Source: Nitrospira sp. (GTDB taxonomy: Bacteria > Nitrospirota > Nitrospiria > Nitrospirales > Nitrospiraceae). From it: 64,000 nt of DNA. The notes below the pieces were generated by a model. It saw nothing but the letters and a program-made list of their open reading frames with translations. It was not told the origin of the DNA and made no database searches. Below, piece by piece: positions 60,379 to 64,000 of the stretch. Location: assembly GCA_031315995.1 (NCBI GenBank), contig JALDRG010000010.1, positions 62,001 through 126,000 of the forward strand, read 5' to 3'. Numbering within the stretch: the first letter of the stretch is position 1; every line of letters starts with the position of its first letter. The position numbers and the translations under genes are program-made.

Positions 60379-60657
60379 TCACGTCGGCCCATGCGGAAGG
60401 CATGGTGTCGGAAAGCAAGGGAAAGCGATGAAAGGCGCCGCACGCTGCTGACGGACGCCACAGGCAAACTCAAAACTGATGCGACCAAGACGAAGTTGAG
60501 CGACTTCGGCGCGCTCTCCGGATCTCCGGAAGACCAAAAGGGGGCGGGTGAGTAGGATGGAATAGTCCTTTCCCACTCCAAAATTCATTCCCTTCTGTAG
60601 CATCAATTTCTCAGCGCCGACCAGTTCTCCGTAACTAATGATGTCATCGACATTCAT
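60379..60657 (-). pseudogene. Truncated remnant of an HNH-endonuclease-type gene
   Basis: The first 36 residues, MNVDDIISYGELVGAEKLML then QKGMNFGVGKDYSILL, match the N-terminus of a family of stand-alone HNH endonucleases in which MLQ-(R/K)GMNF continues into SVRPNAPY and LIYEGHD. Here the sequence diverges abruptly after YSILLTR, and the following 55 residues have no resemblance to the family. A GGGGGCG precedes the ATG. A deletion or rearrangement probably joined the 5' end to unrelated DNA near 60550. Confidence 0.5.
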
Positions 60658-60831
60658 ATCGCCCCCATGGAAATACTATCAGGCTGCAGACTTCACTCCC
60701 TCAACGATAGACGACAGCGGGATTATATGCCAAGGTATGAGACTGTCTCCATGTGATCTAACTTACCTCTAAGTGCCTCCTGCAGCCGCCCCTGAACCGA
60801 TATGATATCTGTATCATCCTATCTGGTATCC

Positions 60832-60942
60832 AACAGGCTGCGGAAACACTCGACAGCCCGTCAGCAGTCTCTGACGAGAGACGTTTTATGATGCACGCTT
60901 CACGAGGTCGAGAATGTCGACGGCGGACGTTTTTCGCATCCG
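60832..60942 (-). repeat. Dispersed palindromic repeat element, second complete copy
   Basis: Inverted relative to the copy at 1374-1502. Read on the minus strand it runs GGATGCGAAAAACGTCCGCC, CGTGAAGCGTG, TAAAACGTCTCTCGTCAG, GACTGCTGACGGGCTG and ends TTTCCGCAGCCTG. The ends are imperfect inverted repeats. It lies exactly between the broken restriction-modification locus and the YihY gene, so it may mark the right border of the foreign segment. Confidence 0.65.
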
Positions 60943-60990
60943 GCCAGTCATTCGCGGTACAGTACTGCATCAGCAGAGGAGTGATCGGCG

Positions 60991-62322
60991 ATGAATAGGT
61001 TGGCACGCATCCCACAGTTTCTCGCGCAAGATCTCTGGACGATCGACCTGTCCACGCTGCCAAGGCACCAACGCTTCGCCATCCATGCCCTGCGGCTGGC
61101 GATTGCGGTGGCGATGGAATTCCGCCACAGGCTGCTCGATGCCCGCGCCGCCGGGCTGGTCTACACGACCCTCCTCTCGCTGGTGCCTTTTCTTGCCGTC
61201 ATGTTTTCGGTCTTGAAAGCCTTCGGCGTGCACCAGCAGATCGAACCGGTGCTGTCCCAGGCGCTTGAACCGCTGGGATCGAAAGGCCAGGACATCACGG
61301 ACACGATCATCGGTTTCGTAGACAACCTGAAGATCGGAGTGCTGGGTGTCGTCGGCGTCGCGGGACTCTTTTACACTACCTTTTCGCTCATCGATAAAAT
61401 CGAACAGGCCTTAAACGCCATCTGGCTGGTGCGGGAAGGGCGCGCATGGGGACGGAAGTTTGCCGACTATTTGAGCGCCGTCTTAGTCGGCCCCTTGCTG
61501 GTCGTGACGGCTTTCGGCTTGCTGGCTTCGATCCAAAGCCACACCCTGGTGCAGCGCATATTGGAGATCCAACCGTTGGGCTTCGTGATGGTCTGGGCCG
61601 GACAGTTGCTGCCGTTCCTCATCCTCAGCGGATTATTCACCTTCCTGTACAAGTTCATCCCCAATACGTCGGTGCGGTTCGACTCCGCGCTGGTCGGTGG
61701 CGTCACCGCTGCCCTGCTCTGGGGTATCGCGGGAGCGGCGTTCGCGACATTTGTGGCCGGGTCGGCCAACTACAACGCCATTTATTCCGGCTTTGCCGTC
61801 TTGATCTTGTTTCTCTTGTGGCTCTATGCAGGCTGGCTGATCGTGCTCATCGGAGCGCAACTCTCCTTTTTTTATCAGCACCCCACCGCCTATGCGTCCC
61901 GGCTGCTTTGGCAACAGGGAAGCCATGCATTCAGGGAACATCTCGCCCTCAGTCTCCTGCTGGCTCTCACCCGTCGATACGTGAAGGGGGACGGTCCGTT
62001 CGGCGTGGATGAATTGGCCATAGAACTTCACCTGCCCGTCTCACTCGTGGAAGAACAGGTCGCGCATCTCGTGGAAGCCGGACTGCTCGGCCTCATGGCC
62101 AAACCGGAAGGCGTCAGCCTCGCCAAGCCACCCGAGTTCATTCCCGTCACAGCGGTCCTGGCTGCCGTGCGCAGAACAGGCACCGGCGAGGCAATCGTCC
62201 CGCCCGATGCTGAAGATCCAGTCCAAGCGGTGCTGCGGCGGCGTGACCGGGCCGTCGATGCGGCGCTGGCGGGACAGACCTTGCGATCGCTTGTCGATGC
62301 GCCCTTGATTCGTGACACGTGA
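60991..62322 (+). CDS. YihY-family inner-membrane protein
   Basis: 443 residues. The YihY/virulence-factor BrkB pattern is clear: ARAAGLVYTTLLSLVPFLAV, FSLIDKIEQALNAIWLVREG, YKFIPNTSVRFDSALVGGVT and GSANYNAIYSGFAVLILFLL (six TM helices). It was once called RNase BN by mistake. The C-terminal 120 residues (FGVDELAIELHLPVSLVEEQ onward) add a winged-helix-like cytoplasmic domain seen in many non-enterobacterial members. Function unknown; probably membrane transport or envelope integrity. Confidence 0.9.
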   Translation: MNRLARIPQFLAQDLWTIDLSTLPRHQRFAIHALRLAIAVAMEFRHRLLDARAAGLVYTTLLSLVPFLAVMFSVLKAFGVHQQIEPVLSQALEPLGSKGQDITDTIIGFVDNLKIGVLGVVGVAGLFYTTFSLIDKIEQALNAIWLVREGRAWGRKFADYLSAVLVGPLLVVTAFGLLASIQSHTLVQRILEIQPLGFVMVWAGQLLPFLILSGLFTFLYKFIPNTSVRFDSALVGGVTAALLWGIAGAAFATFVAGSANYNAIYSGFAVLILFLLWLYAGWLIVLIGAQLSFFYQHPTAYASRLLWQQGSHAFREHLALSLLLALTRRYVKGDGPFGVDELAIELHLPVSLVEEQVAHLVEAGLLGLMAKPEGVSLAKPPEFIPVTAVLAAVRRTGTGEAIVPPDAEDPVQAVLRRRDRAVDAALAGQTLRSLVDAPLIRDT

Positions 62323-62578
62323 CCTATGGTCGGCTTCGTGGCGAGGTTTGGAAGCGGTCCTTCCGCTGCGTGCGGCATAATGAGCGGCGCGTGTACACCA
62401 CCGACGAGGCTGTGGATCGGCCGTGTTTCCCGGGGACCATCAGGCTACCCTCCCTCTTCTCCCCCCTCCTTGCCGCAACACCACTCCGACTGATAAAAGA
62501 ATGCGTTCCCATATCGGAGCCCGAGGCAACCATGTATTCCCCGGTCTCGTTGGCCCAATTAACCTAGAGAACGCCCCT

Positions 62579-64000
62579 ATGTCCCTGCCGGCTGAGAAGT
62601 CTGCGTCCGACGAATTACGGCGAGAGGTGCTGCGACGGCGCACGTTTGCCATCATTTCACACCCGGACGCCGGGAAAACCACCTTGACGGAAAAGCTGCT
62701 GCTCTATGCGGGGGCCGTGCATCTGGCGGGCGCGGTGCAGGCTCGATCCAGTCAACGTCAGGCAAAGTCCGACTGGATGGAGCTGGAGCAGGCGCGCGGG
62801 ATCTCCATCACGTCCACCATGCTCCAGTTCGATTATCAGGGTGCGCGCGTCAATCTCCTCGATACGCCGGGACACCAGGATTTCAGTGAAGACACCTACC
62901 GCACCCTCATGGCGGTGGATAGCGCCGTCATGGTGCTGGACGGCGCGAAAGGCATCGAACCGCAAACGAAAAAACTCTTTGCTGTCTGCCGCAAACGCGG
63001 CATCCCAATCCTGACCTTCATCAATAAAATGGATCAGCCGGGACGCCACCCCTTCGATCTGCTCGATGAAATCGAGCGCACGTTGGGCATGACGGCGGTG
63101 CCCTTCAATTGGCCGATCGGCGAAGGGTCCGGCTTTCAAGGCCTCTATGATTTCCAAAACCGGCAGGTGCTGTTCTTTCAACGGACAGCCCACAACCAAC
63201 GCCGCGCCCCCATGACGGTCGAAGCCTTTCCCAACCCGAAACTGGCGGAGACGCTGGGGGAAGCCTACGATCCGCTCCAGGAAGAGATCGGGCTGTTATC
63301 CGGCGCAGGCGCCTCGTTTGATCGCAACCGCTTTCTCGCGGGCGAACTCACCCCGGTGTTCTTCGGCAGCGCGTTGACCAACTTCGGGGTCGGACCGTTC
63401 CTCGATGCCTTCACACAACTCGCGCCGCCGCCCGGCCCTCGCGAGACCGCTCAAGGATCAGTGCAACCGACGGACGAGACCTTCTCCGGCTTCGTGTTCA
63501 AAATCCAAGCGAACATGGACCCGCAGCATCGCGACCGCATGGCCTTTCTCCGCATTTGCTCGGGCCGCTTCGAAAAAGACATGATGGTCTATCACGCCCG
63601 GTTGGGTCGGAAGATCCGCATGACGCGTCCACACCGGCTCTTCGGTCGCGATCGCGAAACGATTGATGAGGCCTACCCCGGCGACGTGGTGGGATTGGTC
63701 AACCCCGGCCTGTTCACGATCGGCGATACCTTGACCTCCGACCCCGCGCTGGCCTTCGATCCCATTCCGCATTTTGCTCCCGAATGTTTCGCCCTTCTGC
63801 GCACGCACGATATTTCCAAGCACAAGCAGTTTCAGAAGGGACTCAAGCAGCTGGAAGAGGAAGGGGTCATGCAGATCTTTTATTCGCCGGACCACGTGCG
63901 TCGCGAACCGGTGCTGGCCGCGGTGGGTGAGCTGCAATTCGACGTGGTGATGTCCCGCTTGGAGAACGAGTACGGGGTCAAGACGTCCGTCGAGCGCCTA
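62579..64000 (+). CDS. prfC: Peptide chain release factor 3 (partial, 3' end outside window)
   Basis: 474 codons from ATG 62579, open to the window end. GTPase motifs: ISHPDAGKTT (G1), ISITSTMLQFDYQG (switch I), LLDTPGHQDFSED (G3) and FINKMDQPGR (G4). The RF3-specific region follows (FNWPIGEGSGFQGLYDFQNR, VFFGSALTNFGVGPFLDAF) and a domain-2 barrel, ending in GELQFDVVMSRLENEYGVK near the window end. About 50 C-terminal residues are missing. RF3 releases RF1/RF2 from the ribosome after termination and supports accuracy control. The 62323-62578 interval upstream shows no other gene. Confidence 0.95.
   Translation, partial: MSLPAEKSASDELRREVLRRRTFAIISHPDAGKTTLTEKLLLYAGAVHLAGAVQARSSQRQAKSDWMELEQARGISITSTMLQFDYQGARVNLLDTPGHQDFSEDTYRTLMAVDSAVMVLDGAKGIEPQTKKLFAVCRKRGIPILTFINKMDQPGRHPFDLLDEIERTLGMTAVPFNWPIGEGSGFQGLYDFQNRQVLFFQRTAHNQRRAPMTVEAFPNPKLAETLGEAYDPLQEEIGLLSGAGASFDRNRFLAGELTPVFFGSALTNFGVGPFLDAFTQLAPPPGPRETAQGSVQPTDETFSGFVFKIQANMDPQHRDRMAFLRICSGRFEKDMMVYHARLGRKIRMTRPHRLFGRDRETIDEAYPGDVVGLVNPGLFTIGDTLTSDPALAFDPIPHFAPECFALLRTHDISKHKQFQKGLKQLEEEGVMQIFYSPDHVRREPVLAAVGELQFDVVMSRLENEYGVKTSVERL

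Noticed and set aside
60315..60555. Possible small gene after a strong AAGGAGG at 60301
   Set aside because: The ATG frame stops after four codons, the neighbouring frame needs a TTG start, and its C-terminal half has no recognisable features. It overlaps the HNH remnant on the other strand.

Overview
The window is a compact, GC-rich bacterial chromosome segment of Gram-negative type: it has lipoproteins, BamA-like, FadL-like and DUF481 outer-membrane proteins, an AsmA protein and PBP1B. Gene content, very tight convergent gene pairs and a dispersed palindromic repeat resemble Nitrospira (Nitrospirota). No marker gene in the window proves this, so the assignment is an inference. I saw no rRNA, tRNA or CRISPR array.

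Layout. 0-4.5 kb: a glycosyltransferase pair of the arsenosugar type, an SDR, a HAD-UbiA prenyltransferase and a glutaredoxin-BolA pair. 4.8-9.6 kb: a four-gene signalling operon behind a near-perfect sigma-54 promoter. It encodes a stand-alone receiver, a histidine kinase with an N-terminal Rossmann-like domain, a dCache/HAMP/PAS histidine kinase and a secreted Tll0287/DUF3365 protein with a CxxCH heme site. 9.7-18.3 kb: bactofilin, PBP1B, a FadL-type porin, a hybrid histidine kinase and a sodium:solute symporter. 18.5-33.9 kb: a broken NmrA-like gene, an ankyrin protein with a long proline-rich linker, a GST-like reductase, a secreted FKBP and several envelope proteins. 33.9-44.6 kb: AsmA, a nitrilase-fold hydrolase, flavoproteins, a C39-like peptidase coupled to a GNAT enzyme, a BamA-like protein, and an ArsI-SigZ pair. 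44.7-56.6 kb: a Na+/H+ antiporter, an aldo/keto reductase, a five-gene lipid-modification operon (CFA-like methyltransferase, DUF2878, DUF1295, DUF6134, lipocalin), a YaeQ-SUI1-HEAT repeat operon and a large MscS channel.

57-61 kb is visibly more AT-rich and is a decaying restriction-modification locus. It holds an HNH nuclease, an m5C methyltransferase broken into many frames, a broken Vsr nuclease and a truncated second HNH-type gene, and it ends at a copy of the dispersed repeat. Core genes resume with a YihY membrane protein and prfC, which runs off the window.

The most interesting items are the sigma-54-controlled Rossmann-kinase/heme-sensor operon, the shredded R-M locus, and the repeat family at 1.4, 9.8, 40.6 and 60.9 kb. 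Two lines point to organoarsenical metabolism: the glycosyltransferase pair at the left edge and the ArsI-SigZ pair at 44 kb.
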